A DNA stretch of 19,137 nucleotides, from the NCBI GenBank assembly GCA_036803025.1, contig DAIRVC010000037.1:1-19137 (forward strand). Reading direction: 5' to 3'. The stretch's first letter is position 1. Every line of letters starts with the position of its first letter. This DNA is from DAIRVC01 sp036803025. GTDB taxonomy: Bacteria > Chloroflexota > Anaerolineae > Anaerolineales > E44-bin32. Position numbers and translations under genes: made by a program. This document shows, one piece after another, positions 1 to 9,457 of this stretch. The notes beneath the pieces were generated by a model, which ran no database searches, was not told where the DNA came from, and saw only the letters and a program-made list of their open reading frames with translations.

Positions 1-479
1 ACCGGGCGCTGGCCCACGTCGAATCGCAGTGGCCGATCGTTGGAGGCGATGACCTCTACTACGGCGGGACCGCCTACCGCAATGAGCAGGGGCTGGGCAT
101 CAAGCTCCCGGCTCTGGCCGAGCAGGGACCGACGGCAGCGGTGCACTGGATCGCGCCGGCCGAGGCGCCGTCGGGTGGGAAGGTGCTGCTCGTCCCGGTC
201 GAGCGCCTGCTGGACAGCGGAACGACCCTGCTGCCGACGAGAGAGCTGGATCCGCGCCGAGCCCGCCCCCAGGCCATGCTGAGCAGATCCGATGCCGACG
301 CTTGGGGCGTGGCCGATGGGGACGAGGTTGAAGCCGCCTGGAAAGGGCGGAGTGCCCGTCTGGCCGTGGTTGTCTCGGACGGCGTACCGGCAGGGTGCGT
401 TCTGATCCCACGCAGCGTCGGGGTGCCCCTCGACGCGCCGGCTGCCGGGCGGGTGGCTGCGGTCAGGGAGCGAGCGTAG
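1..479 (+). CDS. nuoG: NADH-quinone oxidoreductase subunit G, C-terminal fragment
   Basis: This is the 3' end of an open frame (frame 3) that enters from the left edge; about 158 residues are visible. NuoG is the large Fe-S subunit of the complex I peripheral arm, and its C-terminal half is a molybdopterin-oxidoreductase-like domain. The visible part contains DDLYYGGTAYRNEQGLG, typical of NuoG tails in this type of operon, followed by a region resembling the small beta-barrel molydopterin dinucleotide-binding fold (SDADAWGVADGDEVEA and GCVLIPRS). The stop lies 2 nt before the nuoH start, so the genes are co-transcribed and probably translationally coupled. The identification rests mainly on position directly upstream of nuoH plus these motifs, since the Fe-S-binding N-terminal domains lie outside the window. 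Confidence 0.85.
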   Translation, partial: RALAHVESQWPIVGGDDLYYGGTAYRNEQGLGIKLPALAEQGPTAAVHWIAPAEAPSGGKVLLVPVERLLDSGTTLLPTRELDPRRARPQAMLSRSDADAWGVADGDEVEAAWKGRSARLAVVVSDGVPAGCVLIPRSVGVPLDAPAAGRVAAVRERA

Positions 480-481
480 GC

Positions 482-1486
482 ATGGACTGGGCGCTCTTGT
501 TGGAGTGGACGGTCAAGTCGGCGGCCATCCTGGCCGGGTCGCTGGTGGGATTCATGTACCTGACCCTCTTCGAGCGGCGCGTCCTGGCGCGCATGCAGGT
601 GCGCATCGGCCCGAACCGGGCCGGCCCGTGGGGCTTACTGCAGCCGATGGCCGACGGGTTGAAACTGATCTTCAAAGAGGAGGTCATCCCCTCCGGCGCC
701 GACAGGGCCTTGTTCATTCTCGCCCCGATCGTGACCGTGATTCCGGCGCTGATCATTCTGGCTGTCATCCCCATCGGCCCGACCATCCAGCTATTCGGGC
801 GGGAGATCGAACTGGGGCTGGCCGGCGATGTGAACGTCGGGGTCCTGTACATCTCGGCCGTCACCTCGGTGGCCATCTACGGCATCACCATCGCCGGCTG
901 GGCTTCGAACAATAAGTACGCGCTGATGGGCGGCCTGCGTTCGGCGGCGCAGATGATCAGCTACGAGCTGGCGCTTGGACTGAGCCTGGTCGGGCCGATT
1001 CTGATGGCCGGATCGATGAGCGTCAACGACATCGTGGCCGGCCAGCGTCAGCTCTGGTACGCCGTTGTGCAGCCGATCGGTTTCGCCGTGTGGGTGATCG
1101 CTTCCCTGGCCGAGGTCAACCGCGCTCCGTTCGACATGCCCGAGGCGGAGCAGGAGTTGACCGCCGGCTACCATGTCGAGTACTCGGGGATGAAGTTCGC
1201 CCTGTTCTTCATGGCCGAGTACGTAAAGATGATCGCGGTCAGCGTGATCGGCGCGACGCTGTTCCTGGGCGGCTACTGGGGACCGTTCGTCGATCGCTGG
1301 CCGCTCCTGGGGCCGCTGTACCTGTTCGTCAAGGTGCTCGGGCTGGTGTTCTTCCAGCTGTGGGTGCGCGCGACGCTGCCGCGCTTCCGCTACGACCGTT
1401 TGATGGCGTTCGGGTGGAAGATCCTGCTCCCGGCCGCCCTACTCAACGTGGTCACCACGGCGATCCTGGTTGTGGCGATTCGGTAG
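482..1486 (+). CDS. nuoH: NADH-quinone oxidoreductase subunit H
   Basis: Membrane subunit of complex I at the junction between peripheral and membrane arms; it forms part of the quinone chamber. The 334-residue length is normal for the family. Residues 31-67 hold the highly conserved loop beginning ERRVLARMQVRIGPNRAGP and ending KLIFKEE. Residues 211-237 hold EVNRAPFDMPEAEQELTAGY followed by HVEYSGM, the acidic loop facing the quinone site. About eight hydrophobic segments are visible. An in-frame ATG at 395 lies inside nuoG and would add a non-homologous Arg-rich extension. The ATG at 482, giving MDWALLLEWTVK and lying 2 nt after the nuoG stop, is the sensible start. Confidence 0.97.
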   Translation: MDWALLLEWTVKSAAILAGSLVGFMYLTLFERRVLARMQVRIGPNRAGPWGLLQPMADGLKLIFKEEVIPSGADRALFILAPIVTVIPALIILAVIPIGPTIQLFGREIELGLAGDVNVGVLYISAVTSVAIYGITIAGWASNNKYALMGGLRSAAQMISYELALGLSLVGPILMAGSMSVNDIVAGQRQLWYAVVQPIGFAVWVIASLAEVNRAPFDMPEAEQELTAGYHVEYSGMKFALFFMAEYVKMIAVSVIGATLFLGGYWGPFVDRWPLLGPLYLFVKVLGLVFFQLWVRATLPRFRYDRLMAFGWKILLPAALLNVVTTAILVVAIR

Positions 1487-1498
1487 GAGAGACGGCTG

Positions 1499-2002
1499 AT
1501 GAAGTTGTTGGAGATCCTGCGCGGGCTGTGGATCACCTTCCGCAGCATGTTCGAGAAGCCGGTGACCTTCGAGTATCCGGAGGTCAAGCGGCCGGTGCAC
1601 GAGCGCTTCCACGGCCGGCACGAGCTGAAGCGCTACGAGAACGGCCTGGAGAAGTGCATCGGTTGTTCGCTGTGCGCGGCTGCTTGCCCGGCCGACGCCA
1701 TCTTCGTCGAGGCGGCCGAGAACACCGACCAGGCGCGCTACTCCCCGGGCGAACGCTACGCCAGCACGTACGAGATCAACATGCTGCGCTGCATCTTCTG
1801 CGGCTACTGCGAAGACGCCTGCCCGACCGAGGCGATCGTCCTGGAGCACCAATACGAACTGTCCTTCACCGAGCGGCGCCAGTCGATCTACACCAAGGAC
1901 CTTCTCCTGGTGCCCGTGCCGGCCGGCGGCGAGCCGACCCCCATGCGCGTTACCCCGGGGAGCTTCGAGCGATCGATACCGGCCATGAAGGATCCCGAAT
2001 GA
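1499..2002 (+). CDS. nuoI: NADH-quinone oxidoreductase subunit I (2x[4Fe-4S] ferredoxin-like)
   Basis: Peripheral-arm subunit that carries the last Fe-S clusters before quinone (N6a/N6b type). The 167 residues contain two ferredoxin motifs. The first is CIGCSLCAAACP with Cys 53, 56, 59 and 63; the second is CIFCGYCEDACP with Cys 98, 101, 104 and 108. The N-terminal 25 residues are amphipathic and anchor the protein to NuoH in known complexes. A GGAGA ribosome binding site lies at the end of nuoH, 12 nt before the ATG. The stop codon overlaps the ATG of a nine-codon micro-ORF (see 1999-2028), so coupling to nuoJ may be indirect. Confidence 0.97.
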   Translation: MKLLEILRGLWITFRSMFEKPVTFEYPEVKRPVHERFHGRHELKRYENGLEKCIGCSLCAAACPADAIFVEAAENTDQARYSPGERYASTYEINMLRCIFCGYCEDACPTEAIVLEHQYELSFTERRQSIYTKDLLLVPVPAGGEPTPMRVTPGSFERSIPAMKDPE

Positions 2003-2028
2003 GCGCCCGGCGGGAGAGCGCCCGATGA
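1999..2028 (+). CDS. Possible nine-codon micro-ORF linking nuoI and nuoJ
   Basis: ATG at 1999 overlaps the nuoI stop as ATGA, and the ORF (MSARRESAR) ends in a TGA that overlaps the nuoJ ATG as another ATGA. An AAGGA Shine-Dalgarno-like sequence at 1988-1992 lies 6 nt before its ATG, and GGGAG at 2012-2016 serves nuoJ 8 nt downstream. If translated, it would carry ribosomes from nuoI straight to the nuoJ start by termination-reinitiation. A GC-rich sequence can produce such an arrangement by chance, and the peptide itself has no recognisable family. Confidence 0.25.
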   Translation: MSARRESAR

Positions 2029-2540
2029 CGCCCGACCTGATCCTGTTCGCGCTGATCGCCGTCCTGGCGGTCGGCAGCGCGCTGGCGATGCTCTTCAGCC
2101 GCAACGCGGTCTACTCGGCGCTGTTCCTGGTGTTCAACTTCCTGGTCGTAGCGGTCCTGTACCTGCTGCTGAACGCGGCTTTCATCGCCATGGTGCAGGT
2201 CACGGTCTATGCCGGGGCGATCATGGTGCTGTTCCTGTTTGTGGTCATGCTGCTGGGCGGGGAGCAGATCTCGGGTAAGCCGAGCACGAAATGGCAGCTT
2301 CCGCTGGCGCTGATATTCGGTGCGGCGCTGCTGGCCGTCCTCGGGTACATGCTCCTGTTCCGACCGGCGGGCGCAGTCAGCCTGCCGGCGGTGACGGCTG
2401 ACTTCGGCAGCCCGGCCGTGGTGGGGAGCGAGCTGTTTCGCCGCTACCTGGTGCCGATCGAAATCGCCTCGGTCTTGCTGCTGGTCTCGATGGTCGGCGC
2501 GATCGTGCTGACCCGCCCCGAGAAGGGCAAGCCAGAATGA
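2025..2540 (+). CDS. nuoJ: NADH-quinone oxidoreductase subunit J
   Basis: Membrane-arm subunit of complex I that takes part in coupling quinone chemistry to proton translocation. It has 171 residues with five predicted membrane segments. The third segment carries the family signature VTVYAGAIMVLFLFVVMLLG (about residues 59-78), the helix with the pi-bulge in known structures. A GGGAG ribosome binding site sits 8 nt upstream of the ATG. The stop overlaps the nuoK start by 4 nt (ATGA), the usual nuoJ-nuoK arrangement. Confidence 0.95.
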   Translation: MTPDLILFALIAVLAVGSALAMLFSRNAVYSALFLVFNFLVVAVLYLLLNAAFIAMVQVTVYAGAIMVLFLFVVMLLGGEQISGKPSTKWQLPLALIFGAALLAVLGYMLLFRPAGAVSLPAVTADFGSPAVVGSELFRRYLVPIEIASVLLLVSMVGAIVLTRPEKGKPE

Positions 2541-2842
2541 ACGTCCCCACTGCTTACCTGCTGATGCTGGCGGCGGTGCTCTTCTCGATCGGCGTGATCG
2601 GGGTGCTGCTGCGGCGCAACGCCATTATCGTCTTCATGTCGATCGAGCTGATGACCAACGCCGGCAACCTGGCGTTCATCGCCTTCGCGCGCGAGCTCCT
2701 GTCGACGGCCGGGCAGGTGTTCGTATTCTTCACCATCGCCGTGGCGGCGGCCGAGGTGGCCGTCGGGCTGGCTCTGGTCGTGGCGATCTTCCGCACCAAG
2801 CACAGCATCGACATCGACCAGATGAGCAGCCTGAAGGGCTAG
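2537..2842 (+). CDS. nuoK: NADH-quinone oxidoreductase subunit K
   Basis: Small membrane-arm subunit homologous to MrpC, with three transmembrane helices in 101 residues, which is the usual length. The two membrane-embedded glutamates needed for proton transfer are present: Glu37 in FMSIELMTNAGNL and Glu73 in AVAAAEVAVGLAL, matching E. coli Glu36 and Glu72 within one residue. The start overlaps the nuoJ stop by 4 nt, and nuoL follows after 4 nt. Confidence 0.96.
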   Translation: MNVPTAYLLMLAAVLFSIGVIGVLLRRNAIIVFMSIELMTNAGNLAFIAFARELLSTAGQVFVFFTIAVAAAEVAVGLALVVAIFRTKHSIDIDQMSSLKG

Positions 2843-2846
2843 GTCC

Positions 2847-4934
<2,088 letters not shown>

Positions 4935-4955
4935 TCGTGCTGACGAGGACTGACG

Positions 4956-6467
4956 ATGGACTCCTTTGACCCGATGCTGTTGACCCTGGTGACCTTCTTC
5001 CCGCTTGCAGGCGTGGCGGCTCTGCTGCTCATCCCCGGCCAGCGGGCTGCCGCGCTGCGCTGGACTGCGTTGGTCACTTCCCTTCTGACTTTCGCGATCT
5101 CCCTGGTGATGCTGGCCCGCTTTGATGCCGCCGAGCCGGGCCTGCAGCTCGTCACCCGCCTGCCCTGGATCCGCGTGGCCGGGTGGGATATCGACTATCA
5201 CCTGGGGGTCGACGGATTGAGCGTGCTGCTCGTCCTGTTGACGACTCTCTTGACGCCGATATCGATCCTCTCGACCTGGAGCGCCGTCGAAGAACGGGTC
5301 AAGGAGTTCATGGTCTTCTTCCTGCTGCTCGAGATGGGGATGGTGGGCGTCTTCCTGGCGCAGGATCTGTTCCTGTTCTACATCTTCTGGGAGTTCACGC
5401 TCGTGCCGATGTACTTCCTGATCGGCATCTGGGGAGGGGCGCGCCGCATCTACGCCGCGCTGAAGTTCTTCCTGTACACCATGGCCGGCTCGATCTTGAT
5501 GCTGTTGGCGATCCTGTGGCTCGGACTGCGGTCCGGCACGTTCTCGGTGCCCGATCTGATCGCGCAGGGCGGCATCCCGGGGGAGATACAGACCTGGTTG
5601 TTCCTGGCCTTCGCCGCCGCATTCGCCATCAAGGTGCCCATGTGGCCGCTGCACTCGTGGCTGCCCGACGCGCACGTCGAGGCGCCGACGGCCGGGTCGG
5701 TCATCCTGGCCGGCGTGCTCCTGAAGATGGGCACCTACGGCTTCCTGCGCTTCAACCTGCCGCTCTTCCCCGAGGCGGCTGTGCGTTTCGCGCCCTGGAT
5801 GGCGCTCTTGGCGGTGATCGGAATCCTGTACGGGGCGGCCGTCTCGTTCGCGCAGCGTGACGTCAAGAAGCTGGTCGCCTTCTCGTCGGTCAGCCACCTG
5901 GGCTTCGTCATGCTCGGCCTGTTCGCCCTCAACCCGCAGGGTATCCAGGGCGGCATCCTGCAGATGGTCAATCATGGGTTGAGCACGGGCGCGCTGTTCC
6001 TGATCGTGGGCATGATCTACGAGCGCCGCCACACGCGTGAGCTGGACGCCTTCGGCGGCTTGTGGAAGATCATGCCCATCTACGGGGCGTTGACACTGAT
6101 CGTGGTGCTGTCCTCCATGGGGCTGCCCGGGCTGAATGGCTTCGTGGGTGAGTTCACCATCTTGCTCGGCGCCTTCGGGTCGCAGGCAATTGGATCGCCG
6201 TGGTTCGCCGGTCTGGCGGCGCTGGGGGTAATCCTGGCGGCGGTCTACATGCTGTACATGTTCCAGAAGATGTTCCTCGGCCCAGCGGACAAGGCCGAGA
6301 ATCAGAGCCTGAAGGACTTGAGCGCACGCGAGATCGCCACTCTGCTTCCGCTGCTGGTGCTCATCTTCTGGATCGGGCTCTACCCGCGCCCGTTTTTCGA
6401 ACTGATGGCTCCGTCCGTCGAGCGGTTGACGGACGTATTGCAGGCCGCGGCGCTGGCCGTGAGATAG
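4956..6467 (+). CDS. nuoM: NADH-quinone oxidoreductase subunit M (antiporter-like)
   Basis: Middle antiporter-like subunit of the complex I membrane arm, 503 residues. The key residues are Glu146 in IFWEFTLVPMYFLIGIWGG, Lys226 in AIKVPMWPLHSWLPDAHVEA and Lys257 in GVLLKMGTYG. These correspond to E. coli Glu144, Lys234 and Lys265 by motif. About 14 hydrophobic segments are visible. The next gene, nuoN, starts 3 nt after the stop. Only one nuoM copy is present here; some Chloroflexota operons carry a second copy, but none is seen before the non-nuo genes begin. Confidence 0.97.
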   Translation: MDSFDPMLLTLVTFFPLAGVAALLLIPGQRAAALRWTALVTSLLTFAISLVMLARFDAAEPGLQLVTRLPWIRVAGWDIDYHLGVDGLSVLLVLLTTLLTPISILSTWSAVEERVKEFMVFFLLLEMGMVGVFLAQDLFLFYIFWEFTLVPMYFLIGIWGGARRIYAALKFFLYTMAGSILMLLAILWLGLRSGTFSVPDLIAQGGIPGEIQTWLFLAFAAAFAIKVPMWPLHSWLPDAHVEAPTAGSVILAGVLLKMGTYGFLRFNLPLFPEAAVRFAPWMALLAVIGILYGAAVSFAQRDVKKLVAFSSVSHLGFVMLGLFALNPQGIQGGILQMVNHGLSTGALFLIVGMIYERRHTRELDAFGGLWKIMPIYGALTLIVVLSSMGLPGLNGFVGEFTILLGAFGSQAIGSPWFAGLAALGVILAAVYMLYMFQKMFLGPADKAENQSLKDLSAREIATLLPLLVLIFWIGLYPRPFFELMAPSVERLTDVLQAAALAVR

Positions 6468-6470
6468 GGC

Positions 6471-7916
6471 ATGCCTTCTCAAGATCTCCTCCAGATACTC
6501 CCGCTCGTCTTTCTGGTGGGATGGGGCTGCCTGATGCTCCTGGCCGAGGCGTTCCTCCCGCGCCGGCGCAAGGCCTTGAAGGCAGCGCTGGCCGCCGCCG
6601 GACTATTGGCCGCGCTCGTCCTCGAGATCGCCTGGGCGGACCGGAGCGGGCTGGCGTTCGGCGGGATGATCGCCCGCGACGGTTTCGCCACGTTCCTGAA
6701 CGTCGTCTTCCTGGTCAGCGGTCTGGTGAGCATCGCTGTGGCGCATGGGTATCTTCAGCGCATGCAGTTGGAGCGGACCGAGTACTACCCGCTGCTGCTC
6801 TTCAGCGTCTCGGGCATGCTGCTCATGTCGCACGCCGCCGATCTGATCGTCGTCTTTCTGGCGTTGGAGCTGCTTTCCATCCCCCTGTACGTGCTCTCCG
6901 GCATCGCGCACCCACGCCTCGAATCCGAAGAATCAGCCCTGAAGTACTTCCTGCTGGGGACCTTTGCCACCGGGTTCCTGATCTTCGGCATCGCGCTGAC
7001 CTTCGGTGCCACCGGCTCGACCAATCTGGTTGAGGTGCTCGGAGCCGTGCCGGCGCTAGAGGATCCGGGCGTGCTGCTGGCCGGCATCGGTCTGATCCTG
7101 GTCGGTCTGGGGTTCAAGGTGGCGGCGGTTCCGTTTCACATGTGGACGCCCGACGTCTACCAGGGCTCCCCGACCTCGGTCGTCGCGTTCATGACGGTCG
7201 GCGCAAAGCTGGGCGGCTTCGCCGCGCTGCTGCGGGTGTTCGTGACCGCCTTTCCCGACCTGGCGCCGGCCTGGGGGCCGGCGGCAGCCTGGGTCGCCGC
7301 CGCAACGATGGTGTGGGGAAACGTCGCCGCCCTGGCGCAGAACAACATCAAGCGCCTGCTGGCCTACTCGAGCATCGCCCATGCCGGCTACGTCCTGATG
7401 GCCCTGGCATCGGCGCAAGGCGCGGTAGCGGAGCCGGCGGTGCGGGCGGCGCTCTTCTACCTGCTGACCTACGCGATCACCAGCCTGGGCGCGTGGGGCG
7501 TCGTGGCGGCGCTGGAGAAGGCCGAAAGCAAGGGCCTCTCAATCGACGACTACGCCGGCTTGGGCTCGCGACATCCGGCGCTGGCATTGGCGATGGCCGT
7601 TTTCATGCTCTCGTTGACCGGTGTCCCGCCGACGGCCGGTTTCGTCGGCAAGTTCGTCCTGTTTCAATCGGCGATCGACGCCGGGCTGCTCTGGCTGGCG
7701 ATCGTCGGGGTGGTGACGTCCTTGATCTCGGCGGCCTTCTACCTGCGCGTCGTCGTGGTGATGTACATGCGTCCGGGTGAGCCGGCGGCCGAGGCGGACG
7801 GCTGGCTCAAGGCGAGCATTGGCCTGGCCGCCGCGGCGACCGTGCTGCTTGGGTTGCTGCCCGGTCCCGTGCTGGCGTTGATCGCCAGTAGCGGCCTGAT
7901 GGCTGGGGTGCCGTGA
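6471..7916 (+). CDS. nuoN: NADH-quinone oxidoreductase subunit N (antiporter-like)
   Basis: Antiporter-like subunit proximal to NuoK, 481 residues. Glu133 in ALELLSIPLYVL, Lys158 in ESALKYFLLGTFATG and Lys216 in GFKVAAVPFHMWTPDVYQG match the catalytic pattern of E. coli NuoN at almost the same numbering (133, 158, 217). The ATG follows the nuoM stop after 3 nt with no strong Shine-Dalgarno sequence, so translation is probably coupled. It is the last nuo gene. Twelve bases after its stop a palindromic repeat begins, which is likely where the operon transcript ends or is processed. Confidence 0.97.
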   Translation: MPSQDLLQILPLVFLVGWGCLMLLAEAFLPRRRKALKAALAAAGLLAALVLEIAWADRSGLAFGGMIARDGFATFLNVVFLVSGLVSIAVAHGYLQRMQLERTEYYPLLLFSVSGMLLMSHAADLIVVFLALELLSIPLYVLSGIAHPRLESEESALKYFLLGTFATGFLIFGIALTFGATGSTNLVEVLGAVPALEDPGVLLAGIGLILVGLGFKVAAVPFHMWTPDVYQGSPTSVVAFMTVGAKLGGFAALLRVFVTAFPDLAPAWGPAAAWVAAATMVWGNVAALAQNNIKRLLAYSSIAHAGYVLMALASAQGAVAEPAVRAALFYLLTYAITSLGAWGVVAALEKAESKGLSIDDYAGLGSRHPALALAMAVFMLSLTGVPPTAGFVGKFVLFQSAIDAGLLWLAIVGVVTSLISAAFYLRVVVVMYMRPGEPAAEADGWLKASIGLAAAATVLLGLLPGPVLALIASSGLMAGVP

Positions 7917-7928
7917 GCGGCGAGGAGG

Positions 7929-8034
7929 TGTCATTGCGAGGAGGCCGAAGGCCGAGGAAGCAATCGCATCGACCAGAGGTCTCACTCTGGCGTGCGATTG
8001 CCACGGCCCCGCGGAGCGGGGCCTCGCAATGACA
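7929..8034. repeat. REP/MITE-like paired palindromic repeat (two hairpin arms)
   Basis: A 106-bp element bounded by perfect 13-bp inverted ends, TGTCATTGCGAGG (7929-7941) and CCTCGCAATGACA (8022-8034). An inner inverted pair is CAATCGCA (7961-7968) and TGCGATTG (7993-8000). Each arm also folds on its own: the left around GGCC-GAA-GGCC (7943-7953), the right around an 8-bp stem, GGCCCCGC with GCGGGGCC. Bases 7930-7964 match the reverse complement of 9885-9919 at 33 of 35 positions. From general knowledge, GTCATTGCGAGG-type palindromes are dispersed intergenic repeats in many bacterial genomes. It lies between nuoN and the acylphosphatase gene, carries no coding capacity and could act as a terminator or mRNA-stabilising structure. 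Confidence 0.85.
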
Positions 8035-8048
8035 TAAAGGGCTGGCCC

Positions 8049-8324
8049 ATGGCCGAGCGCGCGCACGTCTGGATCACGGGCCTGGTGCAGGGGGTTAACT
8101 TTCGCCACTACACGCGCGAGCAGGCGCAGCGCTTGGGCCTGACCGGCTGGGTACGCAACCTGCACGACGGGCGCGTCGAGGCGACCTTCGAAGGCGAGGC
8201 GGAGGCGGTCGAGGCCATGCTGGGCTGGTGCCGCCAGGGACCGCCGGCCGCGCAAGTGGACGAGGTGCAGATGACCGCCGAGGAACCCAGCGGCGAGTTC
8301 AACGACTTCCGGGTGCGCTGGTAG
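8049..8324 (+). CDS. acyP: Acylphosphatase
   Basis: Small cytosolic enzyme that hydrolyses the carboxyl-phosphate bond of acyl phosphates. The 91 residues match the family's length. The phosphate-binding loop is GLVQGVNFRH with catalytic Arg19, and the second signature is GLTGWVRNLHDGRVEATFEG with catalytic Asn37. The frame stays open upstream to a GTG at 7992, but that extension lies inside the palindromic repeat and gives a non-homologous Arg/Pro-rich stretch, so the ATG at 8049 is chosen. No clear promoter is visible; it may be read through from nuo or from a promoter hidden by the repeat. Confidence 0.95.
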   Translation: MAERAHVWITGLVQGVNFRHYTREQAQRLGLTGWVRNLHDGRVEATFEGEAEAVEAMLGWCRQGPPAAQVDEVQMTAEEPSGEFNDFRVRW

Positions 8325-8356
8325 GCGAAAGCGAGGCTTGCGCCCCACAATGCAGA

Positions 8357-8378
8357 CGGCGCCGGTTTGCCGGCGCCG
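8357..8378. terminator. Hairpin between convergent acyP and FmdB-family genes
   Basis: A perfect 9-bp GC stem, CGGCGCCGG with CCGGCGCCG, closes a 4-nt loop (TTTG). It lies 32 nt after the acylphosphatase stop and 23 nt beyond the stop of the convergent zinc-ribbon gene, so it could terminate both. There is no U-tract on either side, so intrinsic termination is not certain. Confidence 0.45.
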
Positions 8379-8401
8379 CTTGATTCGGTGGGCCGCAGGG
8401 G

Positions 8402-8629
8402 CTAATGGCAGGTGGCGCAGGAGCCGCCCGAGCACCCGGCGCAACCGCCGCCGCCGTCACTCCCGGCCACGACTCGGCCGTCGCTATGCGCGGCGAACAA
8501 GGAGATCAAGCGCGAGGTATGCTGGCTGGCGCAGGCGGTGCAGGCGATCGGTCGATCGGCGTCGGCCATCGGCCGCAGCGTGTCGAACCGCTCCCCGCAA
8601 TCCAGACAGGCGTATTCGTAGAGTGGCAT
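8402..8629 (-). CDS. FmdB-family zinc ribbon protein
   Basis: A 75-residue protein beginning MPLYEYACLDCGERFDTLRP, the classic start of the FmdB/CxxC zinc ribbon family. Cys8, Cys11, Cys30 and Cys33 form the zinc site. The tail is Gly/Cys/Ser-rich (GGGGCAGCSGGSCATCH), also common in the family. The founding member was proposed as a regulator of formamidase and amidase expression, but the function of most members is unknown. The longer frame from 8689 would add 20 non-homologous residues, so the start at 8629 is chosen. A well-formed promoter (8661-8689) lies just upstream on the same strand. Confidence 0.9.
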   Translation of the reverse strand: MPLYEYACLDCGERFDTLRPMADADRPIACTACASQHTSRLISLFAAHSDGRVVAGSDGGGGCAGCSGGSCATCH

Positions 8630-8660
8630 CTGCTCACCGGTCCAGCACAGTCTCGCCCGG

Positions 8661-8689
8661 ATTCTACCTCCCGCTGGATGGCCGGTCAA
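8661..8689 (-). promoter_or_regulatory. Sigma70-type promoter for the FmdB-family gene
   Basis: On the minus strand, TTGACC (8689-8684) and TAGAAT (8666-8661) are separated by exactly 17 nt. Transcription should begin near 8654, giving a leader of about 25 nt before the ATG at 8629. Both hexamers match the consensus at five and four or five positions, good for so GC-rich a sequence. Confidence 0.6.
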
Positions 8690-8766
8690 TCCGGGCCACG
8701 GGCGGCGCCCGGCGGGCTTAGAATGGCCTGCAAGGGTCGGCCCGCGACCCCGGCTGGACTTGCGTC

Positions 8767-9381
8767 ATGCGCCCCTCACGCCGAATCCGCTGCCAGCACT
8801 TCCCCTGCAAAGACGTCGACCATGCCGCATACGTCATCCCCGGAATCGAGGTCGACCCCCAACACGTGTCGGTCGTGCTGATCTCGGAGGCGGCGCCGGC
8901 GGACCCGGCCGACTACTACTATGCCCGCGGCGAGCCCCTCTTCCAACAGACCACCGTACAGGCGTTCCGTGATGCCGACGTGGAGGTGGACCGCATGGCG
9001 GACATCCTGGCCCGCGGGGTCTACCTGACCACGGCCGTCAAGTGCGCCAAGAAGTCGTACGGCCTATCGCCGGACACGATCCTGGCCTGCTCGCACCTGC
9101 TGGAGAAGGAACTGGCGTTCTTCCCGAACGTGCGCGCCGTTTTGCTGATGGGCGACGTGGCCATCAAGGCGGTCAACCTGATCGCCAAGCGTGCCGGGGA
9201 GCCGCGCGTCATCGCGGCCGGGTCGACTTACAAGATCCGCGGGCAGGTCTACACCTTTCGCGGTACGAGGGCCTTTCCCTCCTACCTGCAGGCAGGCCCC
9301 AGCTTCTTCATCGAGAAGAGCAAGCGGCGCATGATCGCCGAGGACATCCGCCAGGCGATGAGGCTGGCGGCACGCAGCTAG
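8767..9381 (+). CDS. Uracil-DNA glycosylase-like (UDG superfamily) protein
   Basis: A 204-residue protein resembling Fe-S-containing UDG families 4/5, which remove uracil from DNA. Four cysteines could hold a [4Fe-4S] cluster: Cys9 and Cys14 (RCQHFPC), Cys93 in TTAVKCAKK and Cys108 in TILACSHLLEKEL. The segment FPNVRAVLLMGDVAIKAVN matches the central strand that follows the second cysteine pair in those families. Motif 1 is ISEAAPADPADYYYA (residues 39-53) instead of the usual GEAPG. The C-terminal motif reads AFPSYLQAGPSFF (169-181), where active families have a His-Pro; Phe170 replaces the His. Uracil excision is therefore unproven and the fold assignment is safer than the activity. A lone TAGAAT at 8719-8724 may be its -10 element. 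Confidence 0.75.
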   Translation: MRPSRRIRCQHFPCKDVDHAAYVIPGIEVDPQHVSVVLISEAAPADPADYYYARGEPLFQQTTVQAFRDADVEVDRMADILARGVYLTTAVKCAKKSYGLSPDTILACSHLLEKELAFFPNVRAVLLMGDVAIKAVNLIAKRAGEPRVIAAGSTYKIRGQVYTFRGTRAFPSYLQAGPSFFIEKSKRRMIAEDIRQAMRLAARS

Positions 9382-9389
9382 CAGACTCA

Positions 9390-9409
9390 GCGGCGGTCGA
9401 GGCCGCCGC
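9390..9409 (+). terminator. Short GC hairpin after the UDG-like gene
   Basis: A 7-bp perfect stem (GCGGCGG with CCGCCGC) with a 6-nt loop begins 8 nt after the UDG-like stop. There is no U-tract, so it is only a weak terminator candidate. Confidence 0.3.
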
Positions 9410-9457
9410 CTCACGCCGGGACGATGTTATGCATGAACGGAATCGGGAGGTGGAAGT

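Noticed and set aside
7992..8048. GTG-started extension of the acylphosphatase
   Set aside because: It is encoded by the palindromic repeat and has no homology; the ATG at 8049 gives the normal family length.
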